From NCBI RefSeq assembly GCF_001865675.1, contig NZ_CP011319.1, forward strand, positions 5,146,001 through 5,210,000: 64,000 bases of DNA, written 5' to 3'. Made by a program: the position numbers and the translations under genes. This DNA is from Janthinobacterium sp. 1_2014MBL_MicDiv. Its GTDB lineage: Bacteria > Pseudomonadota > Gammaproteobacteria > Burkholderiales > Burkholderiaceae_D. Shown piece by piece: positions 33,882 through 44,855 of the stretch (position 1 is its first letter; every line of letters starts with the position of its first letter). The notes under the pieces were generated by a model. The model searched no databases and was not told where the DNA came from. It saw only the letters and a list, made by a program, of their open reading frames with translations.

Positions 33882-33976
33882 AACGCGGTGCTACTACGAC
33901 TACTGTTTCTTCTCTTACTAACAGCCGATAAGTGTGAACATTTGATGCGTGAATCATTACTGATTCGTGCAAACTC

Positions 33977-35509
<1,533 letters not shown>

Positions 35510-35701
35510 TAATCTCTGTTACTTTGCCATTTTATTGGCACCGTCTTGCGACGGGTCGCTCACTCAAAAAACTGACAGGCTACTTCCGAAGAAGTATCCT
35601 ATCTCATTATTTCTTGTGAACATTTGATATTTTAAGTATTACGCCAATCCGAAGATCGACGCTGCACTGACATCAAATGCCCACACTTATCGACTGTTAA
35701 T

Positions 35702-35713
35702 TGTTAAAGAACT
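35702..35713 (-). promoter_or_regulatory. boxA element in the rRNA leader, operon 2
   Basis: AGTTCTTTAACA on the minus strand. The leader between it and 16S differs from copy 1 in two blocks (about 35530-35550 and 35638-35670). The stretch 35510-35881 is otherwise untranslated leader. Confidence 0.8.
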
Positions 35714-35881
35714 GTATTCGGCTACTGCTTTCGCGCTATCGACAAAGCGTTGTGTTTGTCAGCTGCGAAGAAGGAAGAGTATGAAGCAATTTGCTACGTC
35801 CGTCAACTCCTTCTTTTTACTGCATCGCCGTTTCCGGCGATCCTCAAAGCTGCATTTGACTGCGTCTCATTGGGGAGGCGA

Positions 35882-35910
35882 ACTATAGCAAAGCACCGCA
35901 CGCCCCGCAA
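35882..35910 (-). promoter_or_regulatory. Sigma-70 promoter of rRNA operon 2
   Basis: TTGCGG and TATAGT on the minus strand with a 17-base spacer and a GC-rich discriminator. The -10 differs from operon 1 by one base (TATAGT against TATAAT), so this operon may be slightly weaker. The divergent cobT gene starts 80 bases away. Confidence 0.78.
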
Positions 35911-35990
35911 GCGCTATTTTGCAGTTGGGCAAATATTGCCGTGTGATATCGTAGCGCCGACCGCACTCTGCCTCATCCACATAGATTCCC

Positions 35991-37031
35991 ATGCCTATCC
36001 CACACATCTCCCCCACCGCCCATCCTGCCCTGGCCAGCGCACTCGACCATGCCATCAATAGCAAAACCAAGCCATTGGGCAGCCTCGGCATGCTGGAAAC
36101 CCTGGCCCGTCAGATCGGCCTGATCCAGCAAAGCACGCAACTGGCGCTGCACCAGCCTGCCATCATCGTTTTCGCAGCCGACCATGGCGTCGTCGCCGAA
36201 GGTATTTCCGCCTACCCACAAAGCGTGACCTGGCAAATGGTGGAGAACTTCCTCGGTAACGGCGCCGCCATCAATGTCTTCGCCCGCCAGGCCGATTGCG
36301 CCCTCTATATAGTAGACGCGGGCGTGAACCACGATTTCGGTGTGCGCGATGGCTTGCTCGACCGCAAGCAAGGCCCTGGCACACGCAACTTCGCCACGGA
36401 ACCGGCCATGAGCCAGGAGCAATGCCTGGCCGCCATGCAGGCCGGGATGGATCTGGTCGCCACCTTGGACGGCAACGTGCTGGGCTTTGGCGAAATGGGC
36501 ATCGGCAACACCACGGCCGCTGCCGCACTGATGCACAAGCTGACCGGCACGCCCGTCGCCGATTGCGTCGGCGCCGGCACGGGCCTCTCGAAAGAAGGCG
36601 TACTACATAAACAGCAGGTGATCGAAGCGGCTGTTGCGCATCATGCGGCAGCCAATGAGCCGCTCGATGTGCTGGCCACCTTTGGCGGCTTCGAAATCGC
36701 CATGATGGCGGGCGCCATGCTGAAAGCGGCCGAACGGCGCATGATATTGCTGATCGACGGCTTCATCGTCAGCAGCGCCCTGCTGGTGGCGGCCCGTTTG
36801 CAGCCGGCCATCCTCGATTACTGCGTGTTTTCGCACTGCTCCGATGAAAACGGCCACCGCCAGCTGCTGGCCAGCCTGGGCGCGCGTCCGCTGCTGCAGC
36901 TTGATTTGCGCCTCGGTGAAGGCACGGGTTCCGCGCTGGCCTTGCCGCTGCTGCACGCGGCCGTCAATTTCATGCGCGAGATGGCCACCTTCGCCTCGGC
37001 CCAGGTCAGCGAAAAGTCCACGCCGGACTAA
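35991..37031 (+). CDS. cobT: Nicotinate-nucleotide:dimethylbenzimidazole phosphoribosyltransferase
   Basis: A 346-residue cytoplasmic enzyme making alpha-ribazole 5'-phosphate, the lower nucleotide of cobalamin. KTKPLGSLGMLE, FAADHGVVAEG, GFGEMGIGNTTAAA and the C-terminal LRLGEGTGSALALPLL are its conserved blocks; the glutamate in the last acts as catalytic base. Length is normal. It starts the cobT-cobS-phosphatase operon. The upstream gap is shared with the divergent rRNA promoter and holds no clear riboswitch. The ribosome-binding site is weak. Confidence 0.95.
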   Translation: MPIPHISPTAHPALASALDHAINSKTKPLGSLGMLETLARQIGLIQQSTQLALHQPAIIVFAADHGVVAEGISAYPQSVTWQMVENFLGNGAAINVFARQADCALYIVDAGVNHDFGVRDGLLDRKQGPGTRNFATEPAMSQEQCLAAMQAGMDLVATLDGNVLGFGEMGIGNTTAAAALMHKLTGTPVADCVGAGTGLSKEGVLHKQQVIEAAVAHHAAANEPLDVLATFGGFEIAMMAGAMLKAAERRMILLIDGFIVSSALLVAARLQPAILDYCVFSHCSDENGHRQLLASLGARPLLQLDLRLGEGTGSALALPLLHAAVNFMREMATFASAQVSEKSTPD

Positions 37032-37035
37032 GATC

Positions 37036-37842
37036 ATGGCCAACCCCGTTTCCGCCGCAGTCCACCAGTGCCGCCTGTTCTTTATCGCGCTGCAGTTCTT
37101 CACGCGCCTGCCCATCCCGCGCTGGGTGGGGTTCGAACCAGCCTGGCTGCAGCACGCCTCGCGCTACTTCCCCCTGGTCGGCGTAGTGGTGGCGGCCATA
37201 TCCGGCGCCGTGTATCTGCTGGCCAGCTGGCTGCTGCCGTCGCCAGTGGCCGTGCTGCTGGCCGTCGCCGCCGGCATCTACCTGACGGGCGCCTTCCATG
37301 AAGACGGCTTCGCCGACATGTGCGACGGCTTCGGTGGCGGCTTGACGCGTGATCGCGTGCTGGAAATCATGAAGGATTCGCGCATCGGCGCCTATGGCGC
37401 CATCGGCATCCTCTGTTTGCTGGCCATCAAATGCGCGGCACTGGCCTCGCTGCCGCCAGCCGTCGTCGTGGCGACCCTGTTCATCGCCCATCCGCTCTCG
37501 CGCCTGGCCGCCGTCTCGCTGATCCGGTTCATGGACTACGCGCGCGACGAAGGCAAGGCCAAGCCGATGGCGCAGGAAATGCGCACGGGTGAATTCATCA
37601 TCGCCACCGTCTGCGGCCTGCTGCCGGCCGCTGCCTGCGGCGTACTGGGAATATTTGACTGGGGCGCGCTGGCCTTTGCCATCGTGGCGGCGGCCACCTG
37701 CGCATTCTGGCTGGGCCGCAAATGCCAGCGCCGCCTGCAAGGCTACACGGGCGACTGCCTGGGCGCCGTGCAGCAAGTGGCAGAAGTGGCCGTCTACCTG
37801 GCCATCCTCTCCAGCTTCCAGCCTCCCGTGCGCTTCTATTAA
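37036..37842 (+). CDS. cobS: Adenosylcobinamide-GDP ribazoletransferase (cobalamin synthase)
   Basis: A 268-residue inner-membrane enzyme joining adenosylcobinamide-GDP and alpha-ribazole(-phosphate). TGAFHEDGFADMCDGFGGG near residue 80 is the conserved metal/substrate motif, followed by MKDSRIGAYGA and GYTGDCLGA. Five or more hydrophobic helices are visible. The start at 37036 lies four bases after the cobT stop; a longer upstream frame is only a shadow over cobT. Confidence 0.95.
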   Translation: MANPVSAAVHQCRLFFIALQFFTRLPIPRWVGFEPAWLQHASRYFPLVGVVVAAISGAVYLLASWLLPSPVAVLLAVAAGIYLTGAFHEDGFADMCDGFGGGLTRDRVLEIMKDSRIGAYGAIGILCLLAIKCAALASLPPAVVVATLFIAHPLSRLAAVSLIRFMDYARDEGKAKPMAQEMRTGEFIIATVCGLLPAAACGVLGIFDWGALAFAIVAAATCAFWLGRKCQRRLQGYTGDCLGAVQQVAEVAVYLAILSSFQPPVRFY

Positions 37843-37848
37843 ACACGC

Positions 37849-38403
37849 ATGCGCCTGATCCTCGTCCGCCACCCCGCGCCGCAAGTCGCCAGCGGCACCT
37901 GCTATGGCAGCAGCGACGTGGCGGTGGCGCCGCATGACATGGCTGCCGTGCGCGCCAGCCTGCAAGCAAGCCTGCCGGCACATGTGCCGCTCTACGCCAG
38001 CCCGCTGCGCCGCTGCGCCGACCTGGCGACGGCATTGGCGCAAGACCTGCCTGCCAGCGCCCTGCGCTTTGACGACCGGCTAGCCGAAATGGATTTCGGC
38101 TCCTGGGAAATGCGTCCCTGGCACGCCATCGAGCGCGCCGAGATCGACGCCTGGGCGGCCGACCTGGCCCACTACCGCCCCGGCGGCGGTGAAAATGTGC
38201 TGGCAATGGCCGCCCGCATCGATGCATTTCTGCATGACCTGTTGCGCGAACAACACGAAACGGCGGTCATCATCTGCCATGCGGGCACCATCCGCCTGCT
38301 CTGCGCATTGCAAGCCGGGCTGCCATTGGAGGAAACGGCCCTGCTGGCAGCCAATTCGGCCCATAAAATCGGCTACGGTGCGACGGTCGTCGTCGATTTC
38401 TGA
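37849..38403 (+). CDS. cobC: Alpha-ribazole phosphatase-like histidine phosphatase
   Basis: A 184-residue histidine phosphatase, probably removing the phosphate of alpha-ribazole phosphate or adenosylcobalamin phosphate. The catalytic LVRHPAP lies at residues 5-11, YASPLRRC near 50, EMDFGSWE near 80 and the second catalytic histidine in ICHAGTIR near 143. It follows cobS by six bases. Phosphatases of this family are promiscuous, so the function rests partly on context. Confidence 0.88.
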   Translation: MRLILVRHPAPQVASGTCYGSSDVAVAPHDMAAVRASLQASLPAHVPLYASPLRRCADLATALAQDLPASALRFDDRLAEMDFGSWEMRPWHAIERAEIDAWAADLAHYRPGGGENVLAMAARIDAFLHDLLREQHETAVIICHAGTIRLLCALQAGLPLEETALLAANSAHKIGYGATVVVDF

Positions 38404-38448
38404 TATTGAATTGCCCAGCCAACCATGTCAGTCCATGCCTGCTGCACG

Positions 38449-38690
38449 TATAATGGCGGGGTTTTGGTGCCCGCGCTCATGTCCATGAGCGCAGTTAAAC
38501 GGGAAACACGATGCCGCGATCGCGGCGAGCGTGTGCTGCCCCCGCAACGGTAAGCAAGTGTCGCCCCTCCCTACAGGAAGCGGGCGACAAGCTATCTCTG
38601 ACAACCACTGTGCTTGCAATCATCGAGCATGGGAAGGTGGGATAGCTCTACTTGCCAGCCCGGATACCGGCCAGGACAGGTGGAAGTGCG
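38449..38690 (+). promoter_or_regulatory. Cobalamin riboswitch with its -10 element, upstream of btuB
   Basis: A TATAAT at 38449-38454 is followed by a leader with the conserved cobalamin aptamer parts: the TTGGTGCCCG start (about 38463), AACGGGAAACACG, GCTGCCCCCGCAACGGTAA near 38535-38555, and the B12-box end GCCAGCCCGGATACCGGCC near 38655-38673. Adenosylcobalamin binding is expected to block translation or transcription of btuB and following genes. The rest of the gap to 38772 is the expression platform. Confidence 0.93.
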
Positions 38691-38772
38691 GGCCTTGCCG
38701 GGCGCCGCGCCTTCCGTTGAATCTGGCTTGCGGGGACGCGAGCCGGGTGCTTTTTCCGAAGAAAACGATATC

Positions 38773-40767
38773 ATGACTGCTCCCGTATTACACCGCCGCG
38801 CGCCGGCAATGGCGCCGCGCGCCCTGGTTTCCGCCATTTCCCTGTGCTTCATCGCCGCCGCTCCAGCATTCGCGCAAACCGCGAACAACACGCTGGACCA
38901 GATCGTTGTCACCGGCTCCCGCTTCAATAGCGACCCGGCATTGCAACCGATCGGCGCTACCGTCATCACGGCCGATGAAATCCGCCGCGCGGGCATCAGC
39001 GACGTGAACCAGGCCATCCGCAAGATCGGCGGCGTCTATGGCCGCCAAAGCCTCACCGGCAGTCCTGACTTCACCCTCGATCTGCGCGGCTTCGGCGCCA
39101 CCGCCAGCCAGAACACGGTCGTGGTCCTCGATGGCGTGCGCCTGTCGGAAAATGAACTGACCGATCCAGTCCTGGCCAGCATCCCCATCGACAGCGTCGA
39201 ACGCATCGAAATCACGCGCGGCGGCAGCAGCGTCCTGTATGGCGACGGCGCCACCAGCGGTGTGATCAATATCGTCACCAAACGTCCAGGCAAGCAGGCT
39301 GGCCGCGGTACCGTCTTTGCCGAAGTCGGCCAACTGGGCCAGCGCGAAGTGCGCGGCTCCGTAGCCCAGACCTGGAATAACGTCACTCTCGATGCCGCTA
39401 TCGGCAAGCAGGAAACCGACAACTATCGCGACAATAACGAATACAAGCAGACCAACTTCGGCGGCGGCGCGCAATGGCAGGACAAGAATGTCCGCGCAGG
39501 TGTGCGTATCGACAGCACGCGTCAGGACAGCCGCCTCCCTGGCTCGATCACATTGGCCCAATTTGAAGACAATCCGCGTCAGGCGAAGACTCCGAAAGAT
39601 TTCGGTTCAGTCGACAGCGACCGCTACACCGCCTTCGCCGAAGGCCGCCTGGGTGCCGTTGATCTGGCAGCCGAATTGTCGCACCGTGAAAAGACGGCCA
39701 AGTCCACCTATTTCAGCAGCTTCGGTCCTTCCGCCTCGGAACGCAAGGTCAAACAAAACCAGTTCTCGCCACGACTGCGCCACCTGGGCCAGTTCGACGG
39801 CATGCTCAATGAGATCGTCGCTGGCGCCGACTTCATCAAGTGGGACCTGCAGGTTGACGCTTCGTATTCCCAAGCCAAGGCAAAGCAGAAATCGCAGGCA
39901 TTCTATGTGCGCGACGAATTGAAGTTCGCTGGCCCGCAAAACGTCCGCATTGCTGCGGGCGTGCGTCACGAAACCTTCGACAAGGACTTCAGCGACCCTC
40001 TCGGATACTTGACGACAGCCTACAATCTCAAGCAAAACTTCAATGCATGGGATGTGCAAGGCAGCTTCGATATCGTCTCGCAGGTGAATCTGTACGCCAA
40101 GGCCGGACAAAGCTATCGCGTCGCTAATGCCGATGAAAATGGCTTCACCCCTATCGCTAACAAACCATTGCAAGGCCAGACCTCGCACGACCTGGAACTG
40201 GGCGCAACCTACGACAACAGCATCATGAAGCTCGATGCCCGCGTCTTCCGCCACAAGCTGACCAACGAGATCTACTACGATCCGACGGCAGGTCAATTTG
40301 GCGGGGGTGCCAACACCAACCTGGACCCGACCAAACACCAGGGTTTCGAACTCGATGCCAGCGCGAATATCGCGGCTGACTGGCGCGTCAGCGGCCACTA
40401 CCAGCACGTGAAGGCCACCTTTACCGAAGGCGTCAACTCGGGCAAGGAACTGACGCTGATCCCGAAAAACACCCTGTCGGCCCGTCTGTCGTGGGTACCG
40501 AAAAACGGCCAGAGCGCGGACATCGGCGCGCAATGGGTGGATAGCCAGCGCTATGGCAGCGATTTTGCCAATACCTGCGCTGCCAAGATCCCGTCGTTCA
40601 CCACCTTCGATGCCCGCTATGCACGCAAGTTCGGCGCCTGGGAAGTGGCTGTGAACGCCTTGAACCTGACGGACAAGCAGTACTTCACCAACGCCTTCAG
40701 CTGCAAAGGCGGCATCTATCCTAGCAATGGCCGCCAGATGAAACTCTCGGCACGCTACGATTTCTAA
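38773..40767 (+). CDS. btuB: TonB-dependent cobalamin receptor (BtuB type)
   Basis: A 664-residue outer-membrane receptor for cobalamin. It has a signal peptide ending near AFA-QTA, a TonB-box-like DQIVVTGSR, a plug (to about residue 160) with VVVLDGVRLSE and a barrel ending in SARYDF. The riboswitch directly upstream and the following btuCD and cob genes fix the substrate far better than the sequence alone. The start at 38773 agrees with the signal peptide, although the ribosome-binding site (GAAGAAAAC) is weak. A strong terminator follows the gene. Confidence 0.92.
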   Translation: MTAPVLHRRAPAMAPRALVSAISLCFIAAAPAFAQTANNTLDQIVVTGSRFNSDPALQPIGATVITADEIRRAGISDVNQAIRKIGGVYGRQSLTGSPDFTLDLRGFGATASQNTVVVLDGVRLSENELTDPVLASIPIDSVERIEITRGGSSVLYGDGATSGVINIVTKRPGKQAGRGTVFAEVGQLGQREVRGSVAQTWNNVTLDAAIGKQETDNYRDNNEYKQTNFGGGAQWQDKNVRAGVRIDSTRQDSRLPGSITLAQFEDNPRQAKTPKDFGSVDSDRYTAFAEGRLGAVDLAAELSHREKTAKSTYFSSFGPSASERKVKQNQFSPRLRHLGQFDGMLNEIVAGADFIKWDLQVDASYSQAKAKQKSQAFYVRDELKFAGPQNVRIAAGVRHETFDKDFSDPLGYLTTAYNLKQNFNAWDVQGSFDIVSQVNLYAKAGQSYRVANADENGFTPIANKPLQGQTSHDLELGATYDNSIMKLDARVFRHKLTNEIYYDPTAGQFGGGANTNLDPTKHQGFELDASANIAADWRVSGHYQHVKATFTEGVNSGKELTLIPKNTLSARLSWVPKNGQSADIGAQWVDSQRYGSDFANTCAAKIPSFTTFDARYARKFGAWEVAVNALNLTDKQYFTNAFSCKGGIYPSNGRQMKLSARYDF

Positions 40768-40787
40768 AGTGGCCAGGAGTTGATTAC

Positions 40788-40827
40788 AATGGCCCGTACG
40801 CGCAATCGCATGCGGGCCATTTTTTTG
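40788..40827 (+). terminator. Terminator after btuB
   Basis: AATGGCCCG and CGGGCCATT form a 9-bp stem followed by a run of T. It implies that btuC and later genes need readthrough or their own promoter. Confidence 0.92.
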
Positions 40828-40899
40828 TATACGCCCCACCAACGCATCCGAGGAAGTCCGCAGCCACTTGCACCGCTCCCGTTTCACCTAAGGCAGTAC

Positions 40900-41925
40900 A
40901 TGCACCCATTTTTCCGCAATATGCGCCACCGCGCCACCGTGATCCTCACGGTGCTGGTCGCGTGCGCAGTTGCCAGCCTGATTTTCTCCGGCATGATCGG
41001 TTCGATCGCGATTCCGCTCGCCGACCTGCCCTCCGCCCTGTTCCATGTCGTACAGGGCAAGACCGACACCCTCGCCGCCACCCTGCTCGACCTGCGCATG
41101 GGCCGCGCGCTGACCGCGTTTGTCACCGGCGCGGCACTGTCGCTGGCCGGCGTGATGATGCAGGCGCTGCTGCGCAATCCGTTGGCCGACCCGTACGTGC
41201 TGGGCATTTCCGCCGGCGCCTCCGTCGGCGCCCTGGCCGCGCTGCTGTTCATGTGCGCACTGTGGGTGGTCGACGCGGCGGCGTTCGCTGGCGCCGTCGG
41301 CGTCTCCATGCTGCTGTACCTGTTTGCGCGGCGCGACCTGCGCGGCGGCACGGCGGCAGAAGGCGGCGCCTCGCTATTGCTGCTGACGGGCGTGATCCTG
41401 GCTTCGGCCTGCATGGCCATCGTCACCCTGATGCTGTCGATCGCGCCGGAAAGCCGCTTGCGCAGCATGGTGTTCTGGATGATCGGCGACCTGTCCGGCG
41501 CGCCGGCGCGGCTGATGCCCTGGCTGGTCCTGGGCGGCGCCATGGTCTTCGCGCTGCGCTGCGCGCGTTCGCTCAACGTCATGGCCCTGCACGCGGAAGC
41601 GGCCAGCACGCTGGGCGTGCGCGTGGGCGCCCTGCGCAAGGGCCTGTTCTTCTGTTCCGGCCTGCTCACGGCCAGCGCCGTCACCAGCGCCGGCAGCGTG
41701 GGCTTCGTCGGCCTGATCGTGCCGCATGCGCTGCGCTTCGCCTGCGGTCCCGATCACCGCCTGCTGATTCCCGCCGCCGCCCTGGCCGGCGGCACCTTCC
41801 TGGTGCTGGCCGATACACTGGCGCGCACCGTGCTGGCACCGTTGCAGCTGCCCGTCGGCGTCGTTACGGCGATGATAGGCGCGCCCGTCTTCCTGTACCA
41901 GCTGCATCGATTGCGCAGGGGATGA
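40900..41925 (+). CDS. btuC: Cobalamin ABC transporter permease (FecCD family)
   Basis: A 341-residue inner-membrane protein of the FecCD/BtuC family with about ten helices. LDLRMGRALTAFVTGAALSLAGVMMQALLRNPLADPYVLGISAGAS near residues 60-110 is the family signature, and GSVGFVGLIVPHALR near 265 is the ATPase-coupling region. The start at 40900 follows AAGGCAG. It works with BtuD eight bases downstream and the binding protein BtuF encoded later in the cluster. Confidence 0.92.
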   Translation: MHPFFRNMRHRATVILTVLVACAVASLIFSGMIGSIAIPLADLPSALFHVVQGKTDTLAATLLDLRMGRALTAFVTGAALSLAGVMMQALLRNPLADPYVLGISAGASVGALAALLFMCALWVVDAAAFAGAVGVSMLLYLFARRDLRGGTAAEGGASLLLLTGVILASACMAIVTLMLSIAPESRLRSMVFWMIGDLSGAPARLMPWLVLGGAMVFALRCARSLNVMALHAEAASTLGVRVGALRKGLFFCSGLLTASAVTSAGSVGFVGLIVPHALRFACGPDHRLLIPAAALAGGTFLVLADTLARTVLAPLQLPVGVVTAMIGAPVFLYQLHRLRRG

Positions 41926-41932
41926 AACAAAC

Positions 41933-42700
41933 ATGATCCGCACCTATCAACTGGGCCTGAAGGCCGGCGCGCGCTGCCTCGTGGAAAACCTCACCTGGCG
42001 CATCCAGGAAGGCGAATGCTGGAGCGTCATCGGCCGCAACGGCGCCGGCAAGAGCACCCTGCTGCGCGCACTGGCCGGATTGCGCGAACCGGATGCTGGC
42101 CACGTGACGATACAGGGCCGCGCCCTGATCGACTGGCCGCTTGACGAGCTGGCGCGCGAACGGGCGTTCCTGGCGCAGGCGCGCCACGACGCGTTCTCCT
42201 ACCGCGTCATCGAAACGGTGCTGTCGGCGCGCCACCCGTATCACGACAACCACTATTGGGAAGGCAGCGACGACCAGCGCATCGCCCTGGCGGCGCTGGC
42301 GTCGATGGAAGTCGAGCACCTGGCCGAACGTGACGTGCGCAGCCTGTCCGGCGGCGAGCGCCAGCGCGTGGCCATCGCCGCGATGCTGGCGCAGGATACG
42401 CCCTTGCTGCTGCTCGACGAACCGGCCAACGCGCTGGACCTGGCACACCAGGTCAGCGTCATGGGATTGCTGGCCAAACTCTGCCGCGAACAGAATAAAA
42501 CCGTCGTCATGGTAGGGCATGACCTGAACCTGGCGCACAGCGTCTCGACCCATGCGCTGCTGCTGATGGGCGATGGCGGCTGGCTGGCCGGCCCCGTGGC
42601 CGAAGTCATGCAGGCGCCGACCCTGAGCGACTACCTGGGCCACCCGATCGAAATCATTGCCCACGGCAAACGCAAGATATTCATACCGAAAGAGGACTGA
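41933..42700 (+). CDS. btuD: Cobalamin ABC transporter ATPase
   Basis: A 255-residue ABC ATPase: Walker A GRNGAGKST near residue 34, signature LSGGERQRV near 139, Walker B LLLLDEPANALD and the switch histidine in VGHDLN. It starts seven bases after btuC and precedes cobO by one base, so it is tightly linked to the cobalamin genes. Confidence 0.92.
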   Translation: MIRTYQLGLKAGARCLVENLTWRIQEGECWSVIGRNGAGKSTLLRALAGLREPDAGHVTIQGRALIDWPLDELARERAFLAQARHDAFSYRVIETVLSARHPYHDNHYWEGSDDQRIALAALASMEVEHLAERDVRSLSGGERQRVAIAAMLAQDTPLLLLDEPANALDLAHQVSVMGLLAKLCREQNKTVVMVGHDLNLAHSVSTHALLLMGDGGWLAGPVAEVMQAPTLSDYLGHPIEIIAHGKRKIFIPKED

Positions 42701-42701
42701 C

Positions 42702-43334
42702 ATGAGCGACAACAAGAACATCGACGCGGACACCGCCGCCATCAACGAACGCCACCGCGTGCGCATGGAGAGAAAAAAGGTCATCATCGACGCGGCCATC
42801 GCCAAGGCCGACAAGGAAATCGGCATCATCATCGTCAACACGGGCAATGGCAAGGGCAAGAGTTCGAGCGGCTTCGGCATGGCCATCCGCGCCATGGGCC
42901 ACGGCATGAAAGTGGGCGTGGTGCAGTTCATCAAGGGCACCATGTCGACGGGCGAAGAGAAATTCCTGCGCCGCTTCCCCGACGAAATCAGTTTTCACGC
43001 GATGGGCGAAGGCTATACCTGGGAAACCCAGAACCGTGAACGCGACATCGAGAAAGCGGAACTGGCGTGGGAACAGGCAAAGACCTTCCTGGCCGATCCA
43101 GCCTATGGCCTGGTACTGTTCGATGAACTCAATATCGCCCTCAAGTACAAATACCTGGACGTGCACAAGGTGATTGCCGACCTGCTCGAACGCCCGGCCA
43201 TGCAGCACGTGGTCATCACGGGCCGCGGCGCGCCCGATGAACTGATCGCCATCGCCGACACCGTCACGGAAATGGCCGTCGTCAAGCATGCGTATGCGGC
43301 CGGCATTGGCGCGCAACTCGGCACCGAGTGGTAA
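42702..43334 (+). CDS. cobO: Cob(I)yrinic acid a,c-diamide adenosyltransferase (CobO/BtuR)
   Basis: A 210-residue ATP:corrinoid adenosyltransferase that adds the upper adenosyl ligand to reduced corrinoids. The unusual P-loop NTGNGKGKSSSGFGMAIRA, which binds ATP in the reverse orientation, and the FDELNIALKYKYLD segment are diagnostic. The start overlaps no other gene and lies just after the btuD stop (GAGGACTGAC). Length is typical. Confidence 0.95.
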   Translation: MSDNKNIDADTAAINERHRVRMERKKVIIDAAIAKADKEIGIIIVNTGNGKGKSSSGFGMAIRAMGHGMKVGVVQFIKGTMSTGEEKFLRRFPDEISFHAMGEGYTWETQNRERDIEKAELAWEQAKTFLADPAYGLVLFDELNIALKYKYLDVHKVIADLLERPAMQHVVITGRGAPDELIAIADTVTEMAVVKHAYAAGIGAQLGTEW

Positions 43335-43341
43335 CAGCGCC

Positions 43342-43908
43342 ATGACGCGCACCCTGGTCTTCGGCGGCGCCCGTTCCGGCAAGAGCGCCTACGCCGAGCA
43401 ACTGGCACGAGCGTCCGGCAAGGAGGTCATCTACATCGCCACCGCGCAGGCGGGCGACGGCGAAATGGCCACGCGCATCGCGCATCACCGGGCGCAGCGC
43501 CCGGCAGACTGGCCCACCGTGGAAGAACCGCTGCGCCTGGGCGACGCCATCCTGCGGCAGGCGCTGCCCGGCCGCCTGCTGCTGGTCGACTGCCTGACCC
43601 TGTGGCTGACGAACCTGATGTTTTCCACCGGCGAGACCTATCCGGACGTGGGCGACATCGCCCTGCCCGAACTGTTTCACAGCGAGCGCGCGCACCTGCT
43701 GTACGCGCTGGCCGAAATCGAGGAAACGGGCTGCGACCTCGTGCTGGTATCGAACGAAGTGGGCATGGGCATCGTGCCGTATGGCGCCATCTCGCGCTGC
43801 TTCACCGACGAAGCGGGCCGCTTGAACCAGGCCGTCGCGGCCCTCTGCGACAGGGCCGTTTTTGTCGCCGCCGGCCTGCCGCTGCACCTGAAGGGCGGCC
43901 CATGCTGA
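43342..43908 (+). CDS. cobU: Adenosylcobinamide kinase / guanylyltransferase
   Basis: A 188-residue bifunctional enzyme that phosphorylates adenosylcobinamide and transfers GMP to it. The P-loop GGARSGKSAYAE is at residues 8-19. The conserved TAQAGDGEMATRIAHHRAQRP includes the guanylylated histidine, and LVSNEVGMGIVP follows. The gene ends seven bases inside cbiB, showing coupled translation. Confidence 0.95.
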   Translation: MTRTLVFGGARSGKSAYAEQLARASGKEVIYIATAQAGDGEMATRIAHHRAQRPADWPTVEEPLRLGDAILRQALPGRLLLVDCLTLWLTNLMFSTGETYPDVGDIALPELFHSERAHLLYALAEIEETGCDLVLVSNEVGMGIVPYGAISRCFTDEAGRLNQAVAALCDRAVFVAAGLPLHLKGGPC

Positions 43909-44855
43909 GCGGCTTGTCGCTGCCCATGCTGGCGGGCCTGATGACGGCCGGCGTGCTGCTCGACATGCTGCTGGGCGAGACGCGCCGCTGGCATCCGCTG
44001 GTCGGTTTTGGCCGCCTCGCCAATGCGCTCGAGCACCTGCTGAACCGGGGCCGCGGGCGCTTCGTGCGCGGCGCGCTGGCATGGATGCTCGCCGTGCTGC
44101 CGATCAGCTATGCCGCCTATTGGCTGTGCGGCCTGGCCGGTGCCGCCCTCCACGTCTTCCTTTTATATCTATGCCTCGGCTTGCGCAGCCTGCGCGACCA
44201 TAACCAGCCGATCGCCGACGCGCTGGCCGCCGGGGATCTGGACAACGCGCGCCTGCTGACGGCGCGCATCGTCAGCCGCGACACGGCCAACGCCGATGCG
44301 GCCAGCCTGGCCAAGGCCAGCACGGAATCCTTGCTGGAAAACGGCAACGACGCTGTCTTCGGCACCCTGTTCTGGTTTGCCGTGGCCGGCGGCCCCGGCG
44401 CCGTGCTATTCCGGCTGGCGAATACTCTCGACGCCATGTGGGGCTACCGCAACGCACGCTACGACTGGTTCGGCTGCTGCGCCGCGCGCATCGACGACAT
44501 ATTGAACTACCTGCCGGCGCGCCTGACGGCCCTGTCGTATGTCTTGCTGGGCAAGCGCACGGCCGACAAGCAGCGCGCCTGGCACTGCTGGCGCAGTCAG
44601 GCGCCGCACTGGGGCAGCCCGAATGCGGGCCCCGTCATGGCCAGCGGCGCCGGCGCTCTGGGCCTGGCCCTGGGCGGCGACGCCATCTACGACGGCAAGC
44701 TGGAACGCCGCCCGCCGCTGGGCAGCGGACGCCCGGCCGAAGCGCACGATATCGACCGCGCCTGGCGCCTGGTCGCCGAGACGGCCGTGCTGTGGCTGAT
44801 CTGGGTGGCGCTGCTGGCGGGCCTGTCTTACCTGCGGGAGACCTATCTTGCTTGA
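43902..44855 (+). CDS. cbiB: Adenosylcobinamide-phosphate synthase (CbiB/CobD)
   Basis: A 317-residue inner-membrane enzyme attaching the aminopropanol (phosphate) arm to cobyric acid. HPLVGFGRLANALE, the SRDT...ASTESLLENGNDAVFGTLFWF block and NTLDAMWGYRNARYDWFG are conserved family features. Several membrane helices are present. It overlaps cobU by seven bases and the next gene by eight, inside one translationally coupled operon. Confidence 0.93.
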   Translation: MLSGLSLPMLAGLMTAGVLLDMLLGETRRWHPLVGFGRLANALEHLLNRGRGRFVRGALAWMLAVLPISYAAYWLCGLAGAALHVFLLYLCLGLRSLRDHNQPIADALAAGDLDNARLLTARIVSRDTANADAASLAKASTESLLENGNDAVFGTLFWFAVAGGPGAVLFRLANTLDAMWGYRNARYDWFGCCAARIDDILNYLPARLTALSYVLLGKRTADKQRAWHCWRSQAPHWGSPNAGPVMASGAGALGLALGGDAIYDGKLERRPPLGSGRPAEAHDIDRAWRLVAETAVLWLIWVALLAGLSYLRETYLA

